A stretch of DNA of 64,000 nucleotides from Arthrobacter pascens (GCF_030815585.1 NZ_JAUSWY010000001.1:4665876-4729875), one strand, 5' to 3'. Positions 37,315 to 46,419 are shown, counted from the first letter of the stretch. Translations and numbers: made by a program. Notes: generated from the sequence alone by a model not told the origin.

Positions 37315-38695
37315 GGGACTGTCTGAATAACGGTGTGTGGGGTCCGGCCTGATCCGAAAGGAGATGGCCGTGTCAGATTCCACGACCGAGATGACAGGGG
37401 TGATGATCGATCCTGTGACGGGAGAGATCATCGATCAGAAGGAGCTTGCGGAGCGGTTGCTCGCGCAGGCCAAGGAACAGGGTGTGAGCCTGGTAGGCCC
37501 GGGTGGGCTGCTGAACCAGCTCACGAGGAATGTGCTGGAGACCGCGCTGGAAGCGGAGCTGACCGAGCACCTCGGGCACGAGCATGGCCAGAGACCGATC
37601 GCAGCCAACATGCGCAACGGCACCAGGTCAAAGACCGTGCTGACCGAGATCGGCCCGGTCGAGATCGAGGTGCCCCGGGATCGGGACGGCTCGTTCGAGC
37701 CGGTGATCGTGCCCAAACGGAAACGGCGTCTGGACGGAATCGACCAGATCGTGCTCTCGCTGTCCGCCCGGGGGCTGACCACGGGGGAAATCGCCGCGCA
37801 CTTCGAAGAGGTCTACGGGGCCAAGGTCTCCAAAGACACCATCAGCCGCATCACGGAGAAGGTCGCCGGGGAACTGGCCCAATGGTCGGCCCGGCCTTTG
37901 GATCCGATCTACCCGGTGCTCTTCGTTGACGCGGTCGTGGTCAAGGTCCGTGACGGGCAGGTGCGCAACACCCCGTTCTATGTCGTCATGGGGGTCACCA
38001 CAAGTGGTGAGCGGGAGATCCTGGGCATCTGGGCAGGCGACGGCGGCGAGGGTGCACGGTTCTGGCTGCAGGTCTTCTCCGAGCTGAAGAACCGGGGCGT
38101 TGAAGATGTGTTGATCGCCGTCTGTGACGGGCTCAAAGGCCTGCCGGAGGCGATCACGACCACGTGGGAGCGAACGGTGGTGCAGCAGTGCGTCGTGCAC
38201 CTGATACGCAACAGCTTCCGCTACGCCGGACGCCAGCACCGCGACGGCATCGTCAAGGCGCTCAAGCCCGTCTACACGGCCCCGTCAGAGCAGGCGGCGA
38301 AGGACCGGTTCGCCGAGTTCACGGCCGAATGGGGCCAGCGATATCCGGCAATCGTGCGGCTCTGGGAGTCCTCCTGGGCTGAGTTCGTGCCATTCCTGGA
38401 GTACGACGTGGAGATCCGCCGGGTGATCTGCACAACGAACGCGATCGAGTCGATCAACGCCCGCTACAGAAGGGCTGTGAGGGCCCGCGGGCACTTTCCG
38501 AACGAGGCCGCGGCCCTGAAATGCCTGTATCTGGTCACCAGATCTCTTGATCCAACCGGCGGCGGCCGGGCACGCTGGGTAATGAGGTGGAAGCCTGCGC
38601 TGAACGCGTTCGCGATTACCTTCGCCGGTCGGTTCGAAAGAACCACTCACTAATGAAAACCGGCCGGACCCACACACCGTTTATCGGACAGTCCC
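37315..38695 (+). mobile_element. IS256-family element
   Basis: A 1381-base element with inverted repeats opening GGGACTGTC at both ends and continuing through GGTGTGTGG. An eight-base duplication, TCCTAAGC, flanks it (37307-37314 and 38696-38703), which proves transposition into the IS3 element. It encodes one transposase. Confidence 0.95.
37370..38653 (+). CDS. IS256-family transposase
   Basis: A 427-residue Mutator/IS256-type DDE transposase. Visible motifs are the N-terminal LTRNVLETALEAELTEHLGH, FVDAVVVKVRDGQ (first Asp), VLIAVCDGLKGLPEA (second Asp) and the TTNAIESINARYRRAVRARG helix with catalytic Glu. I choose the GTG at 37370, six bases after AAAGGAG, over the ATG at 37364, which would abut the ribosome site. 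Full length, so likely active. Confidence 0.93.
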   Translation: MSDSTTEMTGVMIDPVTGEIIDQKELAERLLAQAKEQGVSLVGPGGLLNQLTRNVLETALEAELTEHLGHEHGQRPIAANMRNGTRSKTVLTEIGPVEIEVPRDRDGSFEPVIVPKRKRRLDGIDQIVLSLSARGLTTGEIAAHFEEVYGAKVSKDTISRITEKVAGELAQWSARPLDPIYPVLFVDAVVVKVRDGQVRNTPFYVVMGVTTSGEREILGIWAGDGGEGARFWLQVFSELKNRGVEDVLIAVCDGLKGLPEAITTTWERTVVQQCVVHLIRNSFRYAGRQHRDGIVKALKPVYTAPSEQAAKDRFAEFTAEWGQRYPAIVRLWESSWAEFVPFLEYDVEIRRVICTTNAIESINARYRRAVRARGHFPNEAAALKCLYLVTRSLDPTGGGRARWVMRWKPALNAFAITFAGRFERTTH

Positions 38696-38697
38696 TC

Positions 38698-39588
38698 CTA
38701 AGCTGCGAGGGCTTGGGCGCGGTATTGCACCGGGCTCAGGCCCTCGAGCTTTGTTGAGATCCTTTTGGTGTTGTACCAGTGGATGTATTCCTCTATTGCA
38801 GGTGCCAGTGCGTCGGTGTTGAGGAATCGGACGTGGTGGAAGAGTTCTTCCTTGAGGTGGCCGAAGAAGTTCTCCATGACGGCGTTGTCGTAGCAGTTGC
38901 CCTTGCGGGACATTGATTGGACCGCGCCGGCGCCCTCGATCAGGGTGCGCCAGGAGGCATGGCGGTACTGGAAACCTTGGTCCGAGTGCACCAGCGGCTG
39001 CTGACCGGGCTTCAGAGAGGTCAGGGCCTCACGCAGGGAATCGTTGGTGAGCGCGAGGTTCGGGGATAAGCCCAGTGAGTAAGAAATGATCTGCCGGTCG
39101 AAGAGGTCCATGACCGGTGAGAGGTAGAGCTTCCGGTCGCCGACGTTGAACTCCGTCACATCGGTTACCCACTTCTGGTTCGGTGCATCAGCCTCGAATT
39201 CTCGGTTCAGCACGTTGGGCGCTACCGCGCCCTGTTCGCCCTGGTAGGAGTTGTAGCGCTTCCTGCGCCGGACCTTGCAGGCCAACCCGAGTGCCTGCAT
39301 CAGCTTCAGCACGGTCTTCTTCACGACCGTCCACCCTTGCTTGAACAGCTCCGTTTGGACCCGCCGGTGCCCGTACCGGCGATGGTTCGTTTCGAAGATC
39401 TCCGTGACCGCCGCTTTGAGCTTCTCTTTCGGGTCGGGCGCCTGGAGCCGGGGCTGGTGATAGAAGAACGTGGATCTGGCCAGCCCGGCGACGTCCAGCA
39501 GGACAGCAAGCGGATAGTCAGCCTTGAGGGAAACGACGGCTTGAACCTTTACCGTCGTCCCTGTTCCCTCAAGGCCCGCAGTTTTCCC
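38698..39588 (-). CDS. IS3-family transposase OrfB
   Basis: The rve/DDE integrase part: WVTDVTEF, the second Asp in VHSDQGFQY, and the Glu in NCYDNAVMENFFGHLKEE. The open frame runs back to the slippery site at 39582-39588 and has no stop up to there, so it is probably made as an OrfAB fusion by -1 frameshifting. Its TAG stop lies within the target duplication of the IS256-family element, which restored it, so OrfB keeps its natural end. Confidence 0.88.
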   Translation of the reverse strand, partial: GKTAGLEGTGTTVKVQAVVSLKADYPLAVLLDVAGLARSTFFYHQPRLQAPDPKEKLKAAVTEIFETNHRRYGHRRVQTELFKQGWTVVKKTVLKLMQALGLACKVRRRKRYNSYQGEQGAVAPNVLNREFEADAPNQKWVTDVTEFNVGDRKLYLSPVMDLFDRQIISYSLGLSPNLALTNDSLREALTSLKPGQQPLVHSDQGFQYRHASWRTLIEGAGAVQSMSRKGNCYDNAVMENFFGHLKEELFHHVRFLNTDALAPAIEEYIHWYNTKRISTKLEGLSPVQYRAQALAA

Positions 39589-40034
39589 AGGTACGCCACC
39601 TGGGCGCGCAGCCGCTCGTTCTCCCGCCGCAACCGCTCAAGCTCCGGCAGTTCCGCAGGCGGCGGGGAATCAGGTTTCCGCGGTCTGCCTTTGGGCTTTG
39701 GCCGCAACCCGTCCTCACCCTCCAGACGATACGCCCGGACCCACTTTTGCAGCAGCTCACGGGACGCCAAACCAGCCTCCACTGCCAGATCCGGGCCGGG
39801 CTCGCCCGCGAGGAACCGCTCCACCAAGGCCAGCTTGAACTCGAAAGAGTATGACTTCGCCGGCCTGCTCACCAGCACTCCCTGCCCATGAATCCTCCAT
39901 CGCCCATACAGTGCCCTGACCGGCACCCAAGGCTCATCCAGCAATCGGGCCGCCGCCCGATACCCGATGCCCCTCTCAAACAACGCTACAGCCGCCTCAC
40001 GCTGCGCCTCAGACAATGAACTACATGCACGCAT
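39549..40034 (-). CDS. IS3-family transposase OrfA
   Basis: A 161-residue helix-turn-helix protein: LSEAQREAAVALFERGIGYRAAARLL and SYSFEFKLALVERFLAG are two HTH parts, followed by a leucine-zipper helix (LPELERLRRENERLRAQVAYLGKL). Near its end the minus strand reads G GGA AAA (plus 39582-39588), an XXXYYYZ slippery heptamer in the correct frame for a -1 shift into orfB. Confidence 0.88.
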   Translation of the reverse strand: MRACSSLSEAQREAAVALFERGIGYRAAARLLDEPWVPVRALYGRWRIHGQGVLVSRPAKSYSFEFKLALVERFLAGEPGPDLAVEAGLASRELLQKWVRAYRLEGEDGLRPKPKGRPRKPDSPPPAELPELERLRRENERLRAQVAYLGKLRALREQGRR

Positions 40035-40113
40035 AAAACTGCTCCCCGGAAATCGAAACTGAATTTCTCAGTCCAACTTCCGGGGAGCAGTTCACTTTTG
40101 GTGCGTTTTCTCC

Positions 40114-40150
40114 CGACGCTCCCTCACCAGTTCAATGTGAGGGAGCGTCG
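40114..40150. repeat. Inverted pair of the 32-base repeat heads (perfect hairpin)
   Basis: CGACGCTCCCTCAC (40114-40127) pairs perfectly with its reverse complement at 40137-40150 around a nine-base loop. It is the last unit of the jetC array facing an inverted unit, 12 bases from the stop of the convergent FBP gene. It could act as a two-way terminator. Confidence 0.7.
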
Positions 40151-40162
40151 TGACGGGAGAGG

Positions 40163-40657
40163 TCAGAAGGCCTGGACCCGGCCCAGGAATTGCGCAGTCC
40201 GGGCCTGCAGCCCGTCAATCTGCCGGAGCACGACGGCGGCCGGGTCCGGGTTGATCTCGTTGGCCGGCGGTTCCTTGCGGACGTTGCCGGAGCACAGGAA
40301 ATCGGCACAAATCAACGTACCCACTGTGTTGCCGTCACGCCCGGACTGGCCGGCACGCTTGGCCACCCACAGGACTACGTCTTCCTTGGAGAAAACGTCC
40401 CGGCACAGCTCGCACAGCACGGAACGGTTTTTCTTGGCGCCGCCCTCAGGGGCGCGGAGCATAATCCCGGTCAAGCCCGTGGGTCCGGGGACCACCAGGT
40501 AGCCGCGGAGGGGCATCTTGTGGTCCCGCCAGCCCAGGAAGTCCAGGCTGTCCCATTCAAGGGCGTCGAATTCCTTGGGCAGGTTGAGTTTGGTGGCTTC
40601 CGAGCGGCTGGCGTTAATGAAAGAGGAGCGGATTTGTTGCGGCGTGATTTGCTGCAT
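40163..40657 (-). CDS. FBP-domain (elongation factor G-binding-like) protein
   Basis: A 164-residue protein starting MQQITPQQIRSSFINASRSE. Residues 85-110 carry a treble-clef zinc-binding segment with a CELC pair, and a later cysteine pair is less clear; this is the FBP C-terminal domain seen in FusB-type proteins that bind EF-G. The start at 40657 is chosen because the 24 upstream in-frame residues are unlike the family. Role in translation rescue is inferred. Confidence 0.8.
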   Translation of the reverse strand: MQQITPQQIRSSFINASRSEATKLNLPKEFDALEWDSLDFLGWRDHKMPLRGYLVVPGPTGLTGIMLRAPEGGAKKNRSVLCELCRDVFSKEDVVLWVAKRAGQSGRDGNTVGTLICADFLCSGNVRKEPPANEINPDPAAVVLRQIDGLQARTAQFLGRVQAF

Positions 40658-41037
40658 GGCTGAACTTTCTCGAAGGAGTCTGGTTCCCCTGTATCGGGGA
40701 CGGCAATGAGTGTCAGCGGTTCCGCGCACAGCAAGGAAACCCTGTGCGCATTGCGTTCGAGGCGGCCCGGGAAAAGCTAGGGACGACCGCCGTCGAGCGT
40801 GGACGCTGATGTATTAGCCGGCGCAAGGCAGGCCAGAACGGCCACCCCGCTCACCATGGCAGCGACGACCTGGGAGGTCCCCTGCATGCTCATTGCCCTC
40901 GTTCCATCGATGTTCAGCCGGCTTGTAACCCGGCCACCTCATCTTGCCAAAAGCAAATTAGCCTGTCCATCAGCCCGCGAGAGTGTGTCCTTTGTCACCT
41001 AGGGCAATTAAGTTACGCAAACCTTGCGTAATGCACA
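40658..41037. promoter_or_regulatory. Intergenic region with an 8+3+8 palindrome
   Basis: No credible gene lies here. TTACGCAA at 41013-41020 and TTGCGTAA at 41024-41031 form a perfect inverted repeat around ACC, just upstream of the iron box and 58 bases before the binding-protein start. It may be a second operator for the siderophore operon. Confidence 0.5.
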
Positions 41038-41056
41038 AAAGGGTAGGCTAGCCTTA
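41038..41056. promoter_or_regulatory. Candidate DtxR/IdeR iron box
   Basis: The 19 bases match the IdeR/DtxR consensus at 14 positions, with the core TAGGCTAGCCT intact. It lies 32 bases upstream of the siderophore-binding protein start and should repress the operon when iron is plentiful. Confidence 0.65.
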
Positions 41057-41088
41057 CTTGGGTTCGCATCATTCACCTAAGGAGTTCC

Positions 41089-42180
41089 GTGACTTCCCCC
41101 CTCTTCTCCGGCCCGAGTGCCACACGCCGCACGCTGTTCAAGTCAGCCGGCAAGGCCACAGCCGTTCTGGCCGCCGCGGCGCTCACGTTGTCCGCCTGCT
41201 CCACCGGACCCGCATCCTCCGCTACGGATGCCAGCGCCCCCAGCTCCAGCAGCTCGCAGTTCCCTGTCACCATCAAGCACGTCTTCGGGGAGACCACCAT
41301 CAAGGAACAGCCCAAGCGCGTGGCCACCGTCTCCTGGGTCAATGACGACGTTGCCATTGCCCTGGGTGTCGTTCCCGTAGGCGTCCCCAAGAACGAGTGG
41401 GGCGGCAACGAGAAGGGCTCCACACCTTGGAAGGATGCTGCCCTGGAGAAGCTGGGTGCAGGCTTCGGCTCGGCTAAGGCTCCCGTCCAGTACTCCGAAG
41501 CAGACGGCATCAACTCCACGGAAATCGCCAAACTGGCCCCCGACGTCATCCTGGCCGCCTACTCCGGCCTGACCGAAGAGGATTACAAGAAGCTCAGCGA
41601 GATCGCGCCCGTGGTGGCCCACCCCGAGGTGGCCTACGGAACGTCCTGGCAGGATTCCACCTCCATCATCGGCAAGGCTCTGGGCAAGGACGCCGAGGCC
41701 ACCAAGCTGATCTCGGACACCGAGGCGACCATCAAGGACAAGGCCTCCAAGTACCCGCAGATCGCCGGCAAGAGCTTCATCTACGGCAACCTGGAGCCCG
41801 CCTCTGCTGACGGTGTCAACGTCTACACGGCGAACGACAACCGCCCCCGTTTCCTCTCCGAAATCGGCATGAAGCTGGCGCCGGTCGTGGAGGAGAACTC
41901 CAAGGGTTCCGAAGCGTTCTACCTTCCGTGGTCCGCGGAGAAGGCCAACGAACTCGAGTCCGACATTTTCGTCACGTGGGTTCCGGACGCTGCCACGAAA
42001 GACTCCATTAAGTCCGACCCCCTGCTTGGCCAGATCCCGGCCATCAAGAACGGCACCCTGGTCGCCGACTCGGACAACACCCTCACCCTGTCCATCTCCG
42101 CTTCCTCGCCGCTGAGCCTGCCGTGGTCCCTGGACACGTTCCTGCCGCAGCTGGCCACTGCAGCGGATGCAGTGAAGTAA
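41089..42180 (+). CDS. Iron-siderophore ABC transporter substrate-binding lipoprotein
   Basis: A 363-residue lipoprotein with Tat-like start SATRRTLFKS, hydrophobic run and lipobox LSAC. The mature part is a FecB/FepB-type binding protein: FGETTIKEQPKRVATVSW, VILAAYSGLTEEDYKKL, and a C-terminal QLATAADAVK. GTG start after AAGGAG. First of a five-gene operon. Confidence 0.92.
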   Translation: MTSPLFSGPSATRRTLFKSAGKATAVLAAAALTLSACSTGPASSATDASAPSSSSSQFPVTIKHVFGETTIKEQPKRVATVSWVNDDVAIALGVVPVGVPKNEWGGNEKGSTPWKDAALEKLGAGFGSAKAPVQYSEADGINSTEIAKLAPDVILAAYSGLTEEDYKKLSEIAPVVAHPEVAYGTSWQDSTSIIGKALGKDAEATKLISDTEATIKDKASKYPQIAGKSFIYGNLEPASADGVNVYTANDNRPRFLSEIGMKLAPVVEENSKGSEAFYLPWSAEKANELESDIFVTWVPDAATKDSIKSDPLLGQIPAIKNGTLVADSDNTLTLSISASSPLSLPWSLDTFLPQLATAADAVK

Positions 42181-42189
42181 GCACCACCA

Positions 42190-43290
42190 ATGCAACGTAC
42201 GACGACGGCGCCCGCCATCGCGCGCGAACTGGCAGATAATGCCCCCAAAACCGCAAAAACAGGGAATTATCTGCCAGTTCGCGGCGGGGGGAAAGCCGGA
42301 ACCAGACAGGCCGCCTGGTTCCTGGCCGCCGTCGTCGTACTTGCTCTACTCGCCGCCGCATCACTGGCCGTCGGTGCACGGGGTCTTTCCCTGGGCACCG
42401 TGTGGCAGGCCCTGATGCAGTTCGAACCCTCCAGCGGCGACCACGCGGTGGTCCACGCACGGATCCCCCGCACGGTCCTGGGACTGCTCGCCGGCGCAGC
42501 CCTTGGCCTCGCCGGCGCGGCCATGCAGGGCGTGGCGCGCAACCCGCTGGCAGACCCGGGCATCATGGGCGTCAACGCCGGAGCGGCCCTGGCCGTGGTC
42601 ACCGGAATCTACGTTTTCGGCGTCACCTCCCTCACCGGCTACATCTGGTTCGCCTTCATTGGCGCCGCAGCGGCCGCCGTCGTGGTTTACCTCGTTGCCT
42701 CCCTGGGCAGGGAACGTGCGACACCGGTTAAGCTCGCCCTCGCGGGCGCCGCGCTGAGTGCCGGCCTCTACTCGCTGATGAATGTCATCCTGGTCTCCAG
42801 CCAGGACACCCTGGACCGCTTCCGGTTCTGGCAGGTGGGCGGGATCGCAGGCCGGGACTGGTCAGTGGTTCTGCCCGGCCTGCCTTTCCTGGCCGTGGGT
42901 GCTGTCATTGTGCTTTTGAGCGGGCGCATCCTCAACGGCCTTGCCCTGGGCGACGACATCGCACGGGGCCTCGGTCAGCGTGTGGGTCTGGCCCGCGGAA
43001 TCACCGCGCTGGGAATTGTGCTGCTGTGCGGCTCCGCTACGGCGCTGGCCGGACCCATCGGCTTTGTCGGCCTGGTCATTCCGCATGCCGTCCGTTCCCT
43101 CACCGGCCCCGACTACCGCTGGATCCTGCCCTTCTCGCTGGTCCTGGCCCCGGCTTTGCTGCTGGGCGCGGACATCATCGGCAGGGTAGTCCTGCTGCCC
43201 GGCGAGGTCCCCGCAGGCATCATGACCGCCCTGGTGGGTGCGCCGGTGTTCGTCTGGCTGATCCGGCGTGGCAAGGGGGCAGGGCTGTGA
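42190..43290 (+). CDS. Iron-siderophore ABC permease (FecCD type)
   Basis: A 366-residue permease with nine or ten membrane segments and the FecCD motifs RIPRTVLGLLAGAALGLAG and ARNPLADPGIMG. Residues 12-33 (RELADNAPKTAKTGNYLPVR) do not fit the family: they are coded by the palindromic element at 42223-42283, inserted in frame before the first membrane helix. The start is ATG, nine bases after the previous stop. Confidence 0.92.
   Translation: MQRTTTAPAIARELADNAPKTAKTGNYLPVRGGGKAGTRQAAWFLAAVVVLALLAAASLAVGARGLSLGTVWQALMQFEPSSGDHAVVHARIPRTVLGLLAGAALGLAGAAMQGVARNPLADPGIMGVNAGAALAVVTGIYVFGVTSLTGYIWFAFIGAAAAAVVVYLVASLGRERATPVKLALAGAALSAGLYSLMNVILVSSQDTLDRFRFWQVGGIAGRDWSVVLPGLPFLAVGAVIVLLSGRILNGLALGDDIARGLGQRVGLARGITALGIVLLCGSATALAGPIGFVGLVIPHAVRSLTGPDYRWILPFSLVLAPALLLGADIIGRVVLLPGEVPAGIMTALVGAPVFVWLIRRGKGAGL
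42223..42283. repeat. In-frame palindromic element, copy A
   Basis: Arms of 22 bases (42223-42244 and 42262-42283) pair at 21 positions around a 17-base loop ending CAAAAACA. The arm opens CGCGAACTGGCAGATAAT. Copy B in the next gene has the same arm with T changed to A, and the matching A changed to T on the other arm, so pairing is preserved. Confidence 0.9.
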
Positions 43291-44453
43291 GTATTAAGAC
43301 CGGGACCAACCATGCCGTTGCCACCAGCCCGCGCGAACAGGCAGATAATGCCCTCAACACTCCAAAAACAGGGCATTACCTGCCTGTTCGCGCCAACCTC
43401 CTGGGCCGGACCATACTGAACCGCACCGCCGTCCTGGCCCTCGGCGTCCTGGCCCTCGGCGTCCTGGCCCTTTTTGCCGCCTACGTCCTGCTCGGCAGCT
43501 ATACGGTGACAGTCCCGGACTTCTTCAAGATCCTCATCGCCCACCTCACCGGGGGCGAGAAAATCCCCGGCGCCAGCTTCATTGTGATGGAGAACAAGCT
43601 GCCCAGGGCTGTCATCGGCACCATGATCGGCGTGGCATTCGGCCTGGCCGGCGGACTGTTCCAGACCATGCTCCGCAACCCGTTGGCCAGCCCCGACGTT
43701 ATCGGCATCAGCTACGGTGCCAGTGCAGCAGCGGTCACAGCCATTGTGATTTTCGGAGCGTCCGGCGCGGCGGTGTCCGGGGCAGCCTTGGGCGGCGCAC
43801 TCGGCGTCGCCGCCCTTATCTACGCCGTCTCCCGCGGCCGGTCCCTGGGATCCGGCGGCGGGAACACGGGCAACGCAGCGGGGAACCGCCTGATCCTGGC
43901 CGGAGTGGGCATCGCCGCCGCACTCCACGCCGTAGTCAGCTTCCTCATGACCCGCGCTGACATCCGCACAGCCGCTGACGCACTGGTCTGGCTCAACGGC
44001 TCACTTAACTCCGCGAGCTGGGATCGTGCCGGAATGCTGGCCCTCGCGCTGCTGATCCTCATCCCGGCCGTCGTGACCCTGGCCGGGCCGCTCCGCATCC
44101 TCGAACTCGGCGACGATGCCGCTGCCGGCTTGGGCATCCGCGTCGGGTTCACCCGCCTCGCGGTGGTGGTCACCGCCGTCGCACTCGCCGCAGTGGCGAC
44201 GGCGGCCGCCGGGCCGGTCTCGTTCGTCGCCTTCCTGGCCGGCCCCATCGCCCGCCGCTTCACCCGGAAGGCCAGCCTTCCGGCGTCGGCCCTTGTTGGT
44301 GCCGTTATTGTCCTGGCGGCGGACTACTTCGCGGCCAACCTCGCCCCCCTGCTGCTGGACGGCACGGCGCTGCCTGTCGGTGTGATCACCGGCGCCCTCG
44401 GTGCCCCGTTCCTGCTGTGGCTCCTGGTCACCGCCAACCGAAAGGATGCCTGA
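43287..44453 (+). CDS. Iron-siderophore ABC permease (FecCD type), second subunit
   Basis: A 388-residue FecCD permease: [36 protein letters not shown] and a C-terminal [19 protein letters not shown] start overlaps the stop of the first permease. Residues 16-36 ([20 protein letters not shown]) are coded by copy B of the palindromic element, at almost the same place as in its neighbour. It pairs with the first permease to form the channel. Confidence 0.92.
   Translation: MSIKTGTNHAVATSPREQADNALNTPKTGHYLPVRANLLGRTILNRTAVLALGVLALGVLALFAAYVLLGSYTVTVPDFFKILIAHLTGGEKIPGASFIVMENKLPRAVIGTMIGVAFGLAGGLFQTMLRNPLASPDVIGISYGASAAAVTAIVIFGASGAAVSGAALGGALGVAALIYAVSRGRSLGSGGGNTGNAAGNRLILAGVGIAAALHAVVSFLMTRADIRTAADALVWLNGSLNSASWDRAGMLALALLILIPAVVTLAGPLRILELGDDAAAGLGIRVGFTRLAVVVTAVALAAVATAAAGPVSFVAFLAGPIARRFTRKASLPASALVGAVIVLAADYFAANLAPLLLDGTALPVGVITGALGAPFLLWLLVTANRKDA
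43331..43393. repeat. In-frame palindromic element, copy B
   Basis: Arms of 23 bases (43331-43353 and 43371-43393) pair at 22 positions around a 17-base loop, also ending CAAAAACA. It is read in the same frame as copy A and gives a related peptide ending YLPVR. Confidence 0.9.
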
Positions 44454-44454
44454 C

Positions 44455-45282
44455 ATGGCAGTTCTCAACGCCCGGGACCTCACGCTGAAATACGATCAGC
44501 GCTGTGTAGTCGATGGCCTCACGGCGGAGATTCCCGAGGGCAAGGTGACCATGATCGTTGGCGCCAACGCGTGCGGAAAGTCCACGCTGCTCCGAGGCCT
44601 GTCCAGGCTTCTCAAACCCGCCGCGGGAGCTGTGACGCTGGACGGCAAAGACATCCATGCCCGCCCTGCCCGCGAACTTGCCCGCACCCTGGGCCTCCTC
44701 CCGCAGCACCCCACGGCCCCGGACGGCATAACCGTCCGGGACCTCGTGGGCCGCGGGCGGTACCCGCACCAAGGCTTCTTCCGCAGCTGGTCCGAGAAGG
44801 ACGACGCCGCGATGCAGCGTGCGCTGGAAGCCACGGAAACCCTGGAACTCGCCGGCCGGAACGTTGACGAGCTGTCCGGCGGACAGCGCCAGCGCGTCTG
44901 GATTGCTATGGCGCTCGCCCAGGAGACCGACATCCTGCTGCTGGATGAACCCACCACCTACCTTGACCTGGCCCACCAGGTTGAGGTCCTGGACCTGGTC
45001 ACAGACCTGAACCGTACGCGCGGCACCACCGTGGCTATCGTCCTGCATGACCTGAACCTGGCTGCACGGTACGCGGACCACGTCATCGCCATGAAGGGCG
45101 GCGCGGTGGTGGCACTGGGCGCGCCGGGGGACGTTGTTACCGAGGAGCTGGTTCGGGAGGTCTTCGGACTGGAGTCCCGGGTGATTCCGGATCCCGTTTC
45201 GGGCACGCCCCTGATCATCCCCATCGGCCGTCACCACGCCGCCGTCAACGCCGCCGTCAACGAACTGGAGCTCATTTCATGA
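44455..45282 (+). CDS. Iron-siderophore ABC transporter ATP-binding protein
   Basis: A 275-residue FecE/FepC-type ATPase: Walker [10 protein letters not shown] (Ala and Cys in the loop, as often in this group), signature [17 protein letters not shown], Walker [13 protein letters not shown] and the switch histidine in VLHDLNLA. The ATG at 44455 follows the second permease closely and its stop overlaps the next start. Confidence 0.93.
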   Translation: MAVLNARDLTLKYDQRCVVDGLTAEIPEGKVTMIVGANACGKSTLLRGLSRLLKPAAGAVTLDGKDIHARPARELARTLGLLPQHPTAPDGITVRDLVGRGRYPHQGFFRSWSEKDDAAMQRALEATETLELAGRNVDELSGGQRQRVWIAMALAQETDILLLDEPTTYLDLAHQVEVLDLVTDLNRTRGTTVAIVLHDLNLAARYADHVIAMKGGAVVALGAPGDVVTEELVREVFGLESRVIPDPVSGTPLIIPIGRHHAAVNAAVNELELIS

Positions 45283-46319
45283 AGACCCGCGATATTGCCT
45301 CCACCGAGCCCATGACCCTGGCGTTCGAGGTCACCGTTTCCTCCGTACAGGAGCTGAGCTCCAACTTCCGCCGGATCACGTTCGGCGGCTATTCACTGCG
45401 TGACTTCGGCGTCCACGGGGACACCATGGACCTGCGGATCAAACTCATGATCCCGTCCCTGGCCGAGGACGGCACCCCACTTCCGCTCCCGGTCTTCGAA
45501 ATGTCCCAGTCGGGCTGGTACCGGGAGTGGCTGGCCATGGACCCGGCAGTCCGCGGCTCCATGCGCACCTACACTGTGCGCCGGTCCCGGCTCGATTCGG
45601 TGTACCCGGAGATCGACGTGGACTTCGTGATGCACTTTGACTCGGACGGCAACGGCGGCCCGGCCGCTAACTGGGCCCTCAACGCCAAGCCGGGGGATGC
45701 CATCAACATCATCGGACCCAACAACCGGGCCGCACACTGCGTTACCGCGGAGATCTACTCCGGCATCGAATGGCGGCCGGGAATGGCCCAGCGTGTCCTC
45801 CTTGCCGGCGACGAAACTGCCATCCCCGCGATCTCCGCCATCCTCGAGAGCCTGCCCGCGTACATGACCGGCCACGCATTCCTTGAGGTGCCGGAGGCGG
45901 GTGACTTCCTGGATCTCAAGACGCGCGCCGACGTCGAGATCACCTGGCTTGCCCGCGGCGCGGCCATCGGCCGCTCCCGCCCGCACGGTGAGATGCTCCA
46001 AGAAGCCGTCCGCCTGGCCGTTCCGGTGCCGGGCTGGGTGGCGATCAAAGCCTCCGACGGCGGCGCAGGCCCCGAGCCGGAGGACGTCAACGTGGATGTG
46101 GACATCCTCTGGGAGACCCCTGCGCGAATGGACACCGCGGCGATCGGTGCCACCAAGAACCCGGACATGCCGGCAGGCGCCATGCCTTTCTACGCCTGGA
46201 TCGCCGGTGAAGCAGCCGTCATCAAGGACATGCGGCGGTACCTGGTGCGGGATGTGGGGATCGACCGGAAGCAGGTTGCGTTCATGGGGTACTGGCGTCA
46301 GGGCAAGGCCGAGGTCTAG
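45279..46319 (+). CDS. Siderophore-interacting protein (ferric-siderophore reductase)
   Basis: A 346-residue SIP/ViuB-type flavin reductase: N-terminal FAD barrel ([24 protein letters not shown]) and NAD-binding part ([37 protein letters not shown]). It reduces the imported iron-siderophore in the cytoplasm to release iron. Last gene of the operon, ATGA overlap. Confidence 0.92.
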   Translation: MKTRDIASTEPMTLAFEVTVSSVQELSSNFRRITFGGYSLRDFGVHGDTMDLRIKLMIPSLAEDGTPLPLPVFEMSQSGWYREWLAMDPAVRGSMRTYTVRRSRLDSVYPEIDVDFVMHFDSDGNGGPAANWALNAKPGDAINIIGPNNRAAHCVTAEIYSGIEWRPGMAQRVLLAGDETAIPAISAILESLPAYMTGHAFLEVPEAGDFLDLKTRADVEITWLARGAAIGRSRPHGEMLQEAVRLAVPVPGWVAIKASDGGAGPEPEDVNVDVDILWETPARMDTAAIGATKNPDMPAGAMPFYAWIAGEAAVIKDMRRYLVRDVGIDRKQVAFMGYWRQGKAEV

Positions 46320-46358
46320 GCGCTTCCTGATGAATCATCACGTTAACGAACCGCGGTC

Positions 46359-46390
46359 GTTGCAACTCCCGAAAGTCAGGGTGTTGCAAC
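46359..46390. terminator. Hairpin after the siderophore operon
   Basis: GTTGCAACTCCC (46359-46370) pairs with GGGTGTTGCAAC (46379-46390), one mismatch, eight-base loop, 40 bases after the stop. The layout (arm ending CCC, loop ending CA, arm starting GGG) recalls the palindromic elements in the permeases, but the arm is different. It may be a terminator or a repeat of another family. Confidence 0.5.
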
Positions 46391-46419
46391 TGTGAGTATT
46401 GGTTGTAGCTGGTCTGGGA

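Larger units (their letters stand above)
37270..40094 (-). mobile_element. IS3-family element, interrupted by an IS256-family element
   Basis: Terminal inverted repeats of 24 bases agree at 21 positions (left begins TGAACTGGTCCCC, right end reads complementary TGAACTGCTCCCC). They start TG and end CA as in IS3. A three-base CTT flanks both ends (37267-37269 and 40095-40097). orfA and orfB are on the minus strand; both are intact. The IS256-family element sits inside near the end of orfB. Confidence 0.9.

Noticed and set aside
38698..39324. OrfB of the IS3 element broken by the IS256 insertion
   Set aside because: The TAG stop is within the eight-base target duplication, so the reading frame ends where it did before insertion.
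40799..41002. 67-codon frame before the siderophore operon
   Set aside because: No ribosome site, no family, and it overlaps the regulatory region.
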